From positions 620,001-684,000 of the forward strand of contig CAVSQS010000002.1 of assembly GCA_963730165.1 (NCBI GenBank): a stretch of 64,000 nucleotides of DNA. The letters are read 5' to 3'. Each line of letters starts with the position of its first letter. Within the stretch, counting starts at the first letter, position 1. Under the pieces are notes generated by a model. The model was not told the origin of the DNA, ran no database searches, and saw only the letters and a program-made list of their open reading frames with translations. A program made the position numbers and the translations under genes. This document shows positions 40,217-48,977 of this stretch, in pieces. Origin of the DNA: DASSQJ01 sp963730165. Its GTDB lineage: Bacteria; Actinomycetota; Actinomycetes; Actinomycetales; Dermatophilaceae.

Positions 40217-40992
40217 TCAGCCGCGGCCGATGAGCCAGCCGATGAGGACCCCCACGGCACCGACGGCGACGTACGGGCCGTAGGTCTTCAGCAGCACGGG
40301 TAGGACGGTGGACCCGAGGTCGATCGAGTCGTCCGTGGCGGCCGCGGGCCGACGCGGTGCCGGCGACGGTGACGCGGCGTGAGCGGTGGTGGCCATGACG
40401 GGAGCAGTGCCGGTGGTCGCCGGTGCGGCCGGTGGCGCGGAGCCATCGGTCGTCGTGCCCGACGGGGCGGCGTCGGGGGTGCCGCTCTCGCCGGCCCCGG
40501 TTCCGGCGCCGGCGGGTGCCGTCCCCGTCCCCGCGGCCGGACCGTCCCCGCTCGCCGTGAGCTCTCCCTCGATGCAGCCGATGAACTGCTGGAGCAGCTT
40601 GTCCGACACGTCCTGCATGACACCGCGCCCGAACTGGGCCGGCTTGCCGGTGACCGAGAGCTCGGTGGTGACGTCGACCCGGGTGCCCTCGTCGGCCGGC
40701 GCCAGCTGGATCCGCACGGTGGCGCCGGCCGTGCCGTTGCCCCGCTTGTCCTTGCCCTTGGCCTCGATGACGGCGTGCTTGGCGTCGTCGTCGCGTTCGA
40801 CGAACGAGCCCGACCCGGCGTACTGGAGCGCGATCGGACCGAGCTTGACCTTCACGGTGCCCGAGAAGGCGTCGTCGGAGACCTCGGTGACGGTGGCGCC
40901 CGGGAAGCACCCCCGACCCGCTCGAGGTCCATGAACGTCTGCCAGGTGACCTCGGGCGGGGCGGGGACGGTGAAGTCGTGCGTCAGCTGCAT
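40217..40992 (-). pseudogene. coxG: CoxG-like SRPBCC protein, frameshifted
   Basis: The gene starts at ATG 40992 (MQLTHDFTVPAPPEVTWQTF, then MDLERVGG). A tract of five C (40910-40914 on the plus strand) is one base short for continuous reading; adding one base gives DLERVGGCFPGATVTEV and a normal CoxG (ATVRIQLAPADEGTRVDVTT, LSVTGKPAQFGRGVMQDVSD) of about 258 residues. A Pro/Ala/Thr linker of about 75 residues leads to a C-terminal membrane anchor (YGPYVAVGAVGVLIGWLIG). CoxG recruits CO dehydrogenase to the membrane. As sequenced, the reading frame fails after about 28 residues. A homopolymer sequencing error, a real mutation, or slippage are all possible. It is the last gene of the coxSLMG unit, 6 bp after coxM. 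Confidence 0.8.
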
Positions 40993-40998
40993 CGGCCA

Positions 40999-41847
40999 TC
41001 AGCCCCCGAGGGCCTTCTCGACGGCCCGCCGGGCGAGCACCGTGGCCAGGTGGCGGCGGTAGTCGGCGTCGCCGTTCAGGTCGCTCGGCGGGTTGGTGCC
41101 GTCGGCGGCCGTCGCGCAGGCCTGGGCGACGGCGTCGACCGACGCGCCCGTGAGCGCCTGCTCGACCGACGTGGCCCGCAGCGGCGTCGTCCCCATGTTC
41201 GTCAGCCCGATGCGGGCCTGCGAGATGGTGCCGCCCTCGGCCTTCACGGTGGCGGCCACCGCGACGATCGACCACTGGTGCGAGACCCGCACGAACTTCT
41301 CGTAGGCGCTGCCCCAGCCGGTGTGCTTCGGGATGCGGATCTCGGTGAGCAGCTCACCCTCGCCCACGGCGGTCTCGAAGAGGTCCCGGAAGAACTCCGA
41401 GGCCTCGACGGTGCGCTCGCCGCCGGCCCCGACGACGACCATCGTCGCGTCGAGCGCGAGCACGGGCGCCCCGACGTCACCCGCCGGGTCGGCGTGCACG
41501 AGCGCACCTCCGACGGTGCCACGGTGGCGGATCTGCGGGTCGGCGACGGTCTCCACCGCCGCCGCGAGCAGCCCGGCGTGCTCCCGGACGAGGTCGCTGG
41601 TGACGATGTCGCTGTACGGGGTCATCGCGCCGATGGCCAGGTGGTCCCCGCCGTCGCGGATGCCCCGGATCGCCTCGATCCGCCCGAGGTCGACCACCGT
41701 CTCGGGAGCGTTCAGCCTCATCCGCAGGATCGGCAGCAGCGACTGGCCGCCGGCGAGGACCTTGGCGTCGTCCCCGGCCTCGGCGAGTGCGGACAGCGCC
41801 TCGTCGATGGTGGTCGGGGCCAGGTAGTCGAAGGATGCGGGGATCAC
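40999..41847 (-). CDS. coxM: molybdenum hydroxylase FAD-binding subunit (CoxM-like)
   Basis: A 282-residue medium subunit that passes electrons from the iron-sulfur clusters to FAD. The FAD-binding segments are KVLAGGQSLLPILRMRL (about residues 29-45) and TVGGALVHADPAGD (about 110-123); DHLAIGAMTPYSDI between them is also typical. The C-terminal domain ends with the CODH-type ARRAVEKAL. The GTG at 41847 overlaps the coxL stop by 4 bp. It belongs to the order S-L-M-G seen in form II type clusters. Confidence 0.92.
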   Translation of the reverse strand: MIPASFDYLAPTTIDEALSALAEAGDDAKVLAGGQSLLPILRMRLNAPETVVDLGRIEAIRGIRDGGDHLAIGAMTPYSDIVTSDLVREHAGLLAAAVETVADPQIRHRGTVGGALVHADPAGDVGAPVLALDATMVVVGAGGERTVEASEFFRDLFETAVGEGELLTEIRIPKHTGWGSAYEKFVRVSHQWSIVAVAATVKAEGGTISQARIGLTNMGTTPLRATSVEQALTGASVDAVAQACATAADGTNPPSDLNGDADYRRHLATVLARRAVEKALGG

Positions 41848-44318
41848 TGCGCTGCTCCGTCCGTCGCGCCGGCCGAGGGATCCTGGTTGGACGCTCCCTC
41901 GTCGAAGTGGGCCTGGGCCGCACTGGTGACACCGGCATCCGCACCGGCGCCCTGGATGGCCTTCCACACCCGCTCGGGTGTGCAAGGCATCTCGATGTCG
42001 TTGACGCCCCGCGAGCGCACCGCGTCGACGATCGCGTTGACGACCGCGGGCGTCGAGGCGATGGTGCCCGCCTCGCCCACGCCCTTGGTGCCGAGGGTGT
42101 TCGTCGTCGACGGTGAGGTGGTGTGTCCGGTGACGAAGCTGATCGTGTCAGCCGCGGTGGGCAGGGTGTAGTCGACGAACGAGCCGGTGACCAGCGTCCC
42201 CTGCTCGTCGTACTCCGCACCCTCCCAGAGCGCCTGGGCGATGCCCTGCACCAGACCTCCGTGCACCTGGCCCTCGACGATGAGCGGGTTGACGATGACG
42301 CCGATGTCGTCGACGCAGACGTACTTGCGCATCCGCGTCGCGCCGGTCTCGGTGTCGACCTCCATCGCGCACAGGTGGGTCCCGTGCGGGAACGAGAAGC
42401 TCACCGGGTCGTAGGTGGCGTCACCGTCCAGGGTCGGCTCGAAGCCGTCGGCCAGGTTGTGACCGGTCCACGTGGCCAGTGCGACCTCCTTGATGGTGAC
42501 GCCCTTGTCCGTGCCCCTGACCGTGAACGTGCCGGCCTCGAACTCGAGGTCGTCGGCGCTGGCCTCCAACATGTAGGCCGCGTGCTGCCGGGCCTTCTCG
42601 ATGACCCGGTCGGCGGCCATGACCAGCGCCTCGCCCCCGACGACGAGGGAGCGCGAGCCGTACGAGTCGAGGCCGCGGGGAGCGACCTGGGTGTCGCCGT
42701 GGAGCACCTCGATGTCCTCGAACGGCACCCCGAGGCGGTCGGCGACGATCTGGCTCCACGCCGTCTCGTGGCCCTGGCCGTGGGGTGAGGTCCCGGTGAC
42801 CACCTCGACGGTCCCGGTACTGAGCATCCTGATGCTGGCGCTCTCCCAGCCACCGGCGCCGTAGCTCAGCGCGCCCAGGACGCGCGACGGCGCCAGCCCG
42901 CACATCTCGGTGAAGGTCGAGACGCCGATGCCGAGCTGGACCGGGTCGTTCTCGTCGCGGCGACGCCTCTGCTCGGCGCGGAGCTCGTCGTAGCCGAACA
43001 GCTCCTTGGCCTTCGCGGTGGCAGCCTCGTAGTTGCCGGAGTCGTAGGTCATCCCGGCGACCGAGTCGAACGGGAACTCGTCGTGGGTGATCCAGTTCTT
43101 CTCACGGATCTCGAGGGGGTCCACACCCACCTCCGCCGCGAGCTCGTCCATGAGCCGCTCGATGGCGTACGTGGCCTCCGGGCGGCCGGCGCCGCGGTAG
43201 GCGTCCACCCACGTCTTGTTCGTGTAGTAGTTCGTGCAGTTGAACTGGTAGGCGCCGAACTTGTAGATGGCGTTGTACATCCACGCGCCGAGCACCGGCA
43301 CGCCGCCGCCCACGAGTGCGGCGTAGGCGCCGAGGTCGCAGGTCAGGTCGACCTTGAGCCCGGTGACGGTGCCGTCCTTCTCGGCTGCGAGGGTCAGCTT
43401 CTGCCACTGGTCGCGTCCGTGGTGGCCGGACACCATCGTCTCCGAGCGCGTCTCGGTGTACTTGCACGGATGGCCGAGCTTGCGCGCCACGGCGAGGGTG
43501 ACGAACTCCTCGGGGGTCGACTGCAGCTTGCCGCCGAAGCCCCCGCCCACGTCGGGCGCGATGACCCGGATCTTGGCCTCGGGCAGCCCGGTGGTGGCGG
43601 CGATGCAGAACCGCAGGATGTGCGGGATCTGGGTCGCCGACCACATGACCACCTGGTCGCCGGTCGGGTCGACGACCGTGGACCGCGGCTCCATGAACGC
43701 AGGGATGAGCCGCTGCTGGCGGTACTCGCGCTCGATGAGGATGCCGCCCTCGCGGGCCTTGCTGATGGCCTCCTCGATGTCGCCGCCGGTGCCACCCGCC
43801 TTGGAGTCCAGCTGCCAGAAGGCGCTCTTGTTCGTGCCGAGCGACGGGTGCGCGAGCACGGCGTCGGTGACCGCTTCCCGGACGTCGAGGACGGCGGGGA
43901 GCTCTTCGTAGTCGACGTCGACGAGCTCGGCGGCGTCACGGGCCGCGGCGGCGCTCCGGGCGACGACGACCGCCACGATCTCGCCGGCGTGGGCGACGTG
44001 CTCGAGCGCCATCGGCAGGTGGTCGGGGGACTTCTGGTCGGCGCTGATCGGCCAGGCCGTGATGTTGACGCCCTGGATGTCGGAGATGTCGGCGCCGGTC
44101 ATGACCGCGACGACGTTCGGCGACGCCTTGGCGTCCGCCGTGTCGATGGCGGTGATGTTCGCGTGCGCGAAGGGGCTCCGCACCATCGCGAGGTGCAGCA
44201 TCCCGGGGAGCCGGATGTTGTCGGTCCACTTGGAGCGGCCGGTGATGAGGCGCTGGTCCTCCTTGCGGAGCCGGGCGTTGCCGACCTCTGCGGTGGGGCG
44301 GTCGTCGACGGCGGTCAT
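41844..44318 (-). CDS. coxL: molybdenum hydroxylase large subunit, form II CO dehydrogenase-like
   Basis: An 824-residue catalytic subunit binding the molybdenum-cytosine-dinucleotide cofactor. VIAPDVGGGFGGKLQ, the active-site loop DAYRGAGRPEATYAIE, TGTSPHGQGHETAWSQ and the catalytic glutamate in GTKGVGEAGTIAS are all present. Form I CO dehydrogenases have AYRCSFR in the active-site loop; AYRGAGR marks the form II (putative) group, for which CO oxidation is often weak or unproven. The true substrate may therefore be another aldehyde, purine or aromatic compound. The start ATG 44318 overlaps the coxS stop by one base. The accessory genes upstream (mocA, coxD, coxE, xdhC) support an assembled, membrane-linked enzyme. 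Confidence 0.92.
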   Translation of the reverse strand: MTAVDDRPTAEVGNARLRKEDQRLITGRSKWTDNIRLPGMLHLAMVRSPFAHANITAIDTADAKASPNVVAVMTGADISDIQGVNITAWPISADQKSPDHLPMALEHVAHAGEIVAVVVARSAAAARDAAELVDVDYEELPAVLDVREAVTDAVLAHPSLGTNKSAFWQLDSKAGGTGGDIEEAISKAREGGILIEREYRQQRLIPAFMEPRSTVVDPTGDQVVMWSATQIPHILRFCIAATTGLPEAKIRVIAPDVGGGFGGKLQSTPEEFVTLAVARKLGHPCKYTETRSETMVSGHHGRDQWQKLTLAAEKDGTVTGLKVDLTCDLGAYAALVGGGVPVLGAWMYNAIYKFGAYQFNCTNYYTNKTWVDAYRGAGRPEATYAIERLMDELAAEVGVDPLEIREKNWITHDEFPFDSVAGMTYDSGNYEAATAKAKELFGYDELRAEQRRRRDENDPVQLGIGVSTFTEMCGLAPSRVLGALSYGAGGWESASIRMLSTGTVEVVTGTSPHGQGHETAWSQIVADRLGVPFEDIEVLHGDTQVAPRGLDSYGSRSLVVGGEALVMAADRVIEKARQHAAYMLEASADDLEFEAGTFTVRGTDKGVTIKEVALATWTGHNLADGFEPTLDGDATYDPVSFSFPHGTHLCAMEVDTETGATRMRKYVCVDDIGVIVNPLIVEGQVHGGLVQGIAQALWEGAEYDEQGTLVTGSFVDYTLPTAADTISFVTGHTTSPSTTNTLGTKGVGEAGTIASTPAVVNAIVDAVRSRGVNDIEMPCTPERVWKAIQGAGADAGVTSAAQAHFDEGASNQDPSAGATDGAAQ

Positions 44319-44794
44319 CAGGCCTCGCTCCTCTGGCCCGAGCCGGCCACGGCGGCAACGGCCTTGACGATGTTGTGGTAGCCGGTGCAGCGACAGAGGT
44401 TGCCCTCGAGGCCGACGCGGATCTCCTCCTCGGAGGGGTTCGGGTTCTCGTTCAGCAGGTCGACGGCCTGCATGATCATTCCCGGTGTGCAGTAGCCGCA
44501 CTGGAGGGCGTGGTTCTCGTGGAACGCGGTCTGCATGGGATGCAGCTCACCGTTCGTCGCCAGCCCTTCGATGGTCGTCACCTCGTGGCCGTCGGCCTGG
44601 ACCGCGAGGACGTTGCAGGACTTGACACTGCGGCCGTCCAGGTGGACGGTGCAGGCGCCGCAGTTGCTGGTGTCGCACCCGACGACCGTGCCCACCTTGC
44701 CGATGGTCTCCCGGAGGTAGTGCACGAGCAGCGTCCGCGGCTCGACGTCGTCGGTGTAGCTGGCGCCGTCGACGGTGACGGTGATGCGAGTCAT
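44318..44794 (-). CDS. coxS: molybdenum hydroxylase iron-sulfur subunit (CoxS-like)
   Basis: A 158-residue small subunit with two [2Fe-2S] clusters. The plant-ferredoxin-type N-terminal cluster has Cys40, Cys45, Cys48 and Cys60 (GCDTSNCGACTVHLDG); the C-terminal four-helix domain has Cys99, Cys102, Cys134 and Cys136 (CGYCTPGMIMQA, GNLCRCTGYH). All eight ligands are intact. The ATG at 44794 has AAGGAG upstream. It is the first gene of the structural unit and is preceded by a 9-bp inverted repeat. Confidence 0.95.
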   Translation of the reverse strand: MTRITVTVDGASYTDDVEPRTLLVHYLRETIGKVGTVVGCDTSNCGACTVHLDGRSVKSCNVLAVQADGHEVTTIEGLATNGELHPMQTAFHENHALQCGYCTPGMIMQAVDLLNENPNPSEEEIRVGLEGNLCRCTGYHNIVKAVAAVAGSGQRSEA

Positions 44795-44808
44795 CCTTGA
44801 CTCCTTTG

Positions 44809-44851
44809 CGAGGGGATCCGTGACGTATCTGTGATCTTGCTCATCCCCTCG
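44809..44851. promoter_or_regulatory. inverted repeat upstream of coxS
   Basis: CGAGGGGAT (44809-44817) and ATCCCCTCG (44843-44851) form a 9-bp inverted repeat with a 25-bp spacer, between 15 and 57 bp upstream of coxS. It could be an operator with two half-sites or an RNA hairpin that affects translation. The rest of the 238-bp gap holds no gene. Confidence 0.45.
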
Positions 44852-44981
44852 TGCGCAAATCAAGAGCGCTGTCGAACCCGCCCTCAGCGTCGGCACACCC
44901 CGTGAGGTATCGGGGTTGCGCACGGCTGTTGGGCACTTTCCCGTCCGGAAACCCTCGGACCGCGCGAGGACGGGCCACGCG

Positions 44982-45013
44982 ACGCGGGCGACCCGGTGGC
45001 GGGTCGCCCGCGT
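44982..45013 (-). terminator. terminator after the small GTPase gene
   Basis: A perfect 14-bp stem (ACGCGGGCGACCCG with CGGGTCGCCCGCGT) and a GTGG loop, 19 bp after the GTPase stop. It separates the accessory genes from coxSLMG, which must have their own promoter. Confidence 0.8.
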
Positions 45014-45032
45014 GCGGACGGGGCTGAGGCGG

Positions 45033-45620
45033 TCAGGCCCCGACGGCCCGGGCCGCGCGCGCGGGAGCCGGCGCGCGCACGGCCGCGCAGAGGACCTCCT
45101 CGACCGACGCGCGGTCGCGCGGGTCGGCCGAGATGAGGGGGGCGCCGCGCACCCAGCGGTCGACGACGGGCCGGTAGTCGGCGAGCGCAGGGCGGTCACC
45201 CGGCACCTCGAGGCGGGTCACGGCGACGGTGAGGGGGCTCTCCTGGAGCTCGGGCGAGAGGTAGGCCAGCCACTCCTCCGCCTCCTCCAGGGCGTCGGGG
45301 GTGTGGCCGTAGAGCCAGAGGACCGTGCGCGTCGGCGGCACCAGTCCGGCCGACCCGATGGCGCGGAACCGCAGCTGGCCGGCGACCGAGACCACGGTCA
45401 GCGGGCCGTCGGGTCCACCCGCCCACTCGCCCCGCTCGCTGCTGCAGGCGGCGGCATGGAGGGCGGCGCGGGTTCCGGGGGCGCTGGGGACGACGGTGGG
45501 GTCGGGGACCACCTCGACGTCGGACACGACGCGGACGGCGGTGGACTTGCCCACCCCGTACGGGCCGACGAAGGCCACCTGGGGTGTCGCGGAGCGGGCG
45601 AAGAGCTCGAGCAGGGCCAT
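45033..45620 (-). CDS. small Ras-like GTP-binding protein (CvnD/MglA-like)
   Basis: A 195-residue predicted GTPase. The P-loop is FVGPYGVGKSTAVRVV (about residues 17-32); a switch-like segment VSVAGQLRFRAI stands where the DxxG motif should be but lacks the Asp, and the base-recognition motif is the degenerate VTRLE. These features occur in the GTPases of actinobacterial conservons, yet no roadblock, histidine-kinase or DUF742 genes are beside it. ATG 45620 was chosen for its GGAGG site. It lies between xdhC and coxS, with 187 bp to xdhC and a strong terminator after it. A link to the cox system is suggested by position only. Confidence 0.7.
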   Translation of the reverse strand: MALLELFARSATPQVAFVGPYGVGKSTAVRVVSDVEVVPDPTVVPSAPGTRAALHAAACSSERGEWAGGPDGPLTVVSVAGQLRFRAIGSAGLVPPTRTVLWLYGHTPDALEEAEEWLAYLSPELQESPLTVAVTRLEVPGDRPALADYRPVVDRWVRGAPLISADPRDRASVEEVLCAAVRAPAPARAARAVGA

Positions 45621-45807
45621 GGCAACCTCCGGCCCGCGGAACCACGCGCGGGCGGCCATCCCTGCTCCACCCCGGGACGGCCGTCCCGGTCCGAACGACG
45701 GTACGCCCCCGCCCGTTCGGCGCGCAGCCCTCTCCGGACAGCCACCGGCCGAAATGGCCGAACGGCCAGCACGGCCCCAAGATCCTGCGGTGCGGCTCGC
45801 GGCTCTG

Positions 45808-46962
45808 CTAGCGCACCTCGGCGGGCTGGCCGTGGTGGTGGATGGGTCCCGCCGTCTCCTGGAGCCGCGCCCCGCCACCGCCCCACTGGAGCGCCACGAC
45901 CTCGGCCGCGATGGAGACGGCGGTCTCCTCCGGGGTTCGCGCCCCGAGGTCGAGCCCGATCGGTGAGGAGAGCCGGGCCAGCTGCTCCTCGGGGACGCCG
46001 GCCTCGCGCAACCGCTCGAGCCGGTCCTCGTGCGTGCGGCGCGACCCCATCGCCCCGACGTAGGCGACCTCGGGCAGGGACAGCGCGGTCTCGAGCACGG
46101 GCACGTCGAACTTCGGGTCGTGGGTGAGGACGCAGACCACCGTGCGGCCGTCTATGCGGCCCGCCTCGACCTCCGCCCCGAGGTACTTGTGCGGCCACTC
46201 GACGACGACCTCGTCCGCCGCGGGGAACCGGGTCGCGGTGGCGAACACCGGGCGCGCGTCGCACACCGTGACGCGGTAGCCGAGGAAGGAGCCGACGTGG
46301 GCCACGGCAGCCGCGAAGTCGATGGCGCCGAAGACGAGCATCCGCGGTCGTGGTGCGTAGGCCGCGACGAACACGCGCATCCCCTCACCGCGCCGCTCGC
46401 CGTCAGGGCCGTACGTGAGCGTCTCGGTGCGCCCGGCGGCCAGCAGCCCGCGGGCGTCGTCGGTGACGGCACCGTCGACCCGGGGCGAGCCGATGCTGCC
46501 GGCGGCGCCGGTGGCGCCGGAGCCCTCGGGGCGGACCACGAGCCGGCGGCCGAGCCAGGCGGGGTCGGGGTGCTCGATGACGGTGGCCACCGCCACCGGG
46601 CGGCCGGCGGCGATGTCCTCGGCGACCTCGCCGAGCTCGGGGAAGGTCTCCCGCGACACCTTCTCGACGTAGACGTCGAGGATGCCGCCGCAGGTCAGGC
46701 CCACGGCGAAGGCGTCGTCGTCGGACACCCCGTACCGCTGGAGCACCGGGGTGCCGTCGGCCACGACCTCCTGGCCGAGCTCGTAGACCGCGCCCTCGAC
46801 GCAGCCGCCGGAGACCGAGCCCACCGCCTCTCCGCCCGGGCCCACGAGCATCGACGCCCCGGCCGGGCGGGGGGCGGAGCGGAAGGTCGCCACGACCGTC
46901 CCGACGCCCACGGTCTCCCCGGCGCGCCACCACTCCATCAGCTCGTCCAGCACGTCACGCAT
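45808..46962 (-). CDS. XdhC/CoxI family molybdenum cofactor insertion protein
   Basis: A 384-residue chaperone that in related systems binds the molybdenum cofactor, promotes its sulfuration and delivers it to the large subunit. The XdhC N-terminal part has RSAPRPAGASMLVGPGGEAVGSVSGGCVEGA (read across Val44), with the conserved cysteine, plus GVSDDDAFAVGLTCGG. The C-terminal Rossmann part begins MLVFGAIDFAAAVAHVG and includes DPKFDVPVLE, YVGAMGSRRTHEDR and IGLDLGARTPEE. The start overlaps the end of coxE by 8 bp. The C-terminus ends with a His-rich tail. Confidence 0.92.
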   Translation of the reverse strand: MRDVLDELMEWWRAGETVGVGTVVATFRSAPRPAGASMLVGPGGEAVGSVSGGCVEGAVYELGQEVVADGTPVLQRYGVSDDDAFAVGLTCGGILDVYVEKVSRETFPELGEVAEDIAAGRPVAVATVIEHPDPAWLGRRLVVRPEGSGATGAAGSIGSPRVDGAVTDDARGLLAAGRTETLTYGPDGERRGEGMRVFVAAYAPRPRMLVFGAIDFAAAVAHVGSFLGYRVTVCDARPVFATATRFPAADEVVVEWPHKYLGAEVEAGRIDGRTVVCVLTHDPKFDVPVLETALSLPEVAYVGAMGSRRTHEDRLERLREAGVPEEQLARLSSPIGLDLGARTPEETAVSIAAEVVALQWGGGGARLQETAGPIHHHGQPAEVR

Positions 46963-48055
46963 GCGCGACCACCTCCGTCAGCTCCTCGAACGCCGCCATC
47001 GAGTGCCCGGCGACGAAGTCGTCGACATGCGGCAGCACCGCCATGATGCCGCCCTGGACCGGCTCGTACCCCGGTCGGCCCCGGTGGGGGTTCGACCAGA
47101 CCACGCGGTGGGCCACGGCGGCGAGCCGGCGCACCTGCTCCCCCAGCGCCTCGGGACGGTCGCGCTCCCACCCGTCGCTGAAGATGACGACGACCGCGCC
47201 GCGGGCCATCCCCCGCCTCCCCCACCGGTCGAGGAAGGCCTTGAGCCCGTCGGCGAGGCGGGTGCCCCCCGACCAGTCCGGGATTGCCTGCCCGGCCGCG
47301 ACGATGGCGCGGTCGGGGTCGCGCTGGTGCAGGGCCCGCGAGACGTGCGTCAGCCGGGTGCCCAGCGTGAACACCTCGACCGGGACGTCCGACACGCAGT
47401 AGGTGTGGGCGAGGCGGATGAGCGAGTCGGCGTAGGCACTCATCGAGCCGGAGACGTCCACAAGCAGGACGACCCGCCGGGGCCGAGTGCCTCGGCGGCG
47501 CCACTGCACCTCTCCGGGCTCACCCATCCGCCGCAGCATCGCGCGCAGCGTGCGCCGGGCGTCGACCTCGCCACGCGGCGACCTCGCGTACCGGTGGGCC
47601 CGGCGGCGGGGGGCTCGAGGGCGCAGCGCCCCGAAGAGCCGGGCCAGCTCCTCGCGCTCGCCCCGGCTCAGGGTCGACACGTCACGGTGGCGGAGCACCT
47701 CGGTGGCCGAGGCGCGGGCGTGGACGTCGTCGTCACCCACCGCCGCCGACCCCGTGACACCCTCCTCGAGCGCCGCCTGCGGGGTGTTCTGCCGTGAGGT
47801 CTGCGCCTTGGTGCCGGCCCGCGTGCCGCCGAACCACTCGGTGAACACCAGGTCGTGCCGCTCGAGGTCGGCGGGCGAGGAGCACAGCGTGGCCCGGCCG
47901 GCGAGGTACACGCCGCCCGGGTCGTCGAGCCCCACGGCGGCGACCGCCTCGAGGTAGGTCCGCTCGCGGTCCGCCGTCACGTTCACCCCCGCCGCGCGCA
48001 GGCAGCGCGCGAAGCCGAGGAGCAGCTCCTCGGGCGGGCGCGGGACGGCACCCAT
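46955..48055 (-). CDS. coxE: VWA domain protein CoxE
   Basis: A 366-residue protein with a helical N-terminal half and a C-terminal von Willebrand A domain (about residues 185-350). The metal-ion-dependent adhesion site is complete: VDVSGSM, the Thr in WSGGTRLADG and the Asp in IFSDGWERD. CoxE works with the AAA ATPase CoxD in maturing the active site of molybdenum CO dehydrogenase. It lies 4 bp after coxD and overlaps xdhC by 8 bp. Confidence 0.93.
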   Translation of the reverse strand: MGAVPRPPEELLLGFARCLRAAGVNVTADRERTYLEAVAAVGLDDPGGVYLAGRATLCSSPADLERHDLVFTEWFGGTRAGTKAQTSRQNTPQAALEEGVTGSAAVGDDDVHARASATEVLRHRDVSTLSRGEREELARLFGALRPRAPRRRAHRYARSPRGEVDARRTLRAMLRRMGEPGEVQWRRRGTRPRRVVLLVDVSGSMSAYADSLIRLAHTYCVSDVPVEVFTLGTRLTHVSRALHQRDPDRAIVAAGQAIPDWSGGTRLADGLKAFLDRWGRRGMARGAVVVIFSDGWERDRPEALGEQVRRLAAVAHRVVWSNPHRGRPGYEPVQGGIMAVLPHVDDFVAGHSMAAFEELTEVVAHA

Positions 48056-48059
48056 GCGG

Positions 48060-48950
48060 TCAGGCCGTGAGCATGACGTCGAGGGCCTTCTTGACCCGCT
48101 CGGCGTCCTCGCGGTACTTCACGGCGACCCCCAGGGTGGCGGCCGCGGTCTCGGTGTCCAGCTCGCGGGTGCCGAGCTCGTGGAGCGCGCGGGCCCAGTC
48201 CAGGGTCTCGGCGACGCCGGGCGGCTTGAGCATCTCGGCGTCCGCCCGGATGGCGTGGACGACACGGACCACCTGCTGGGCGAGCGCCGCGGGCACCTCC
48301 GGCGCGCGCGCGGCGAGGATCTGGACCTCACGCTCGATCCCCGGGTGCTCGAGCCAGTGGTAGAGGCAGCGGCGCTTCAGGGCGTCGTGGAGCTCGCGGG
48401 TGCGGTTGGAGGTCAGCACCACCACCGGTGGGGTGGCGGCGGACACCGGGCCGAGCTCGGGGATCGTCACCTGCCAGGTGGAGAGGACCTCGAGGAGGAA
48501 GGCCTCGAACTCGTCGTCGGCCCGGTCCACCTCGTCGACGAGGAGCACCGCCGGCGACTCCCGCAGGGCTCGCAGCACCGGACGCGCGAGGAGGAAGCGC
48601 TCGTCGAAGAGACCCTCCTCGAGCTCGCGGACGTCCGTGGCCCCGCCCTCGACGGCCTCGAGGGCCCGCACGTGGAGGATCTGGCGCGGGAAGTCCCAGT
48701 CGTAGAGCGCCTGGCTGGCGTCGATGCCCTCGTAGCACTGGAGCCGGATCAGGGGAAGGTCCATGGTCTCGGCCAGCGCCTCCGCGAGCGCGGTCTTGCC
48801 GGTGCCGGGCTCGCCCTCCATGAGCAGCGGACGACCGAGGCGAAGCGCCAGCCACGCGACCGTCGCGAGGGCGTCGTCCGCGAGGTAGCCGGAGCCCCCG
48901 AGGGCACTCCCGAGGGCGGAGGCCGAGGCGAAGGTCGTCCGGGGGTCCAT
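48060..48950 (-). CDS. coxD: MoxR-type AAA ATPase CoxD
   Basis: A 296-residue AAA+ chaperone. Walker A is EGEPGTGKTALAEAL (near residue 45), Walker B LLVDEVDRAD, sensor 1 VVVLTSNRTRELHDALKRRC. This is the CoxD arrangement that, together with CoxE, helps build the Mo-S-Cu or Mo-S centre of the Cox enzymes. I use ATG 48950 (MDPRTTFASASALG); GTG 48968 is in frame but neither has a strong ribosome-binding site. Confidence 0.92.
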   Translation of the reverse strand: MDPRTTFASASALGSALGGSGYLADDALATVAWLALRLGRPLLMEGEPGTGKTALAEALAETMDLPLIRLQCYEGIDASQALYDWDFPRQILHVRALEAVEGGATDVRELEEGLFDERFLLARPVLRALRESPAVLLVDEVDRADDEFEAFLLEVLSTWQVTIPELGPVSAATPPVVVLTSNRTRELHDALKRRCLYHWLEHPGIEREVQILAARAPEVPAALAQQVVRVVHAIRADAEMLKPPGVAETLDWARALHELGTRELDTETAAATLGVAVKYREDAERVKKALDVMLTA

Positions 48951-48977
48951 GGGCCCAGCATCACCCACCGGGGACGG

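Noticed and set aside
41844..44318. Form I (true) carbon monoxide dehydrogenase
   Set aside because: The active-site loop reads AYRGAGR; form I requires AYRCSFR with the copper-binding cysteine.
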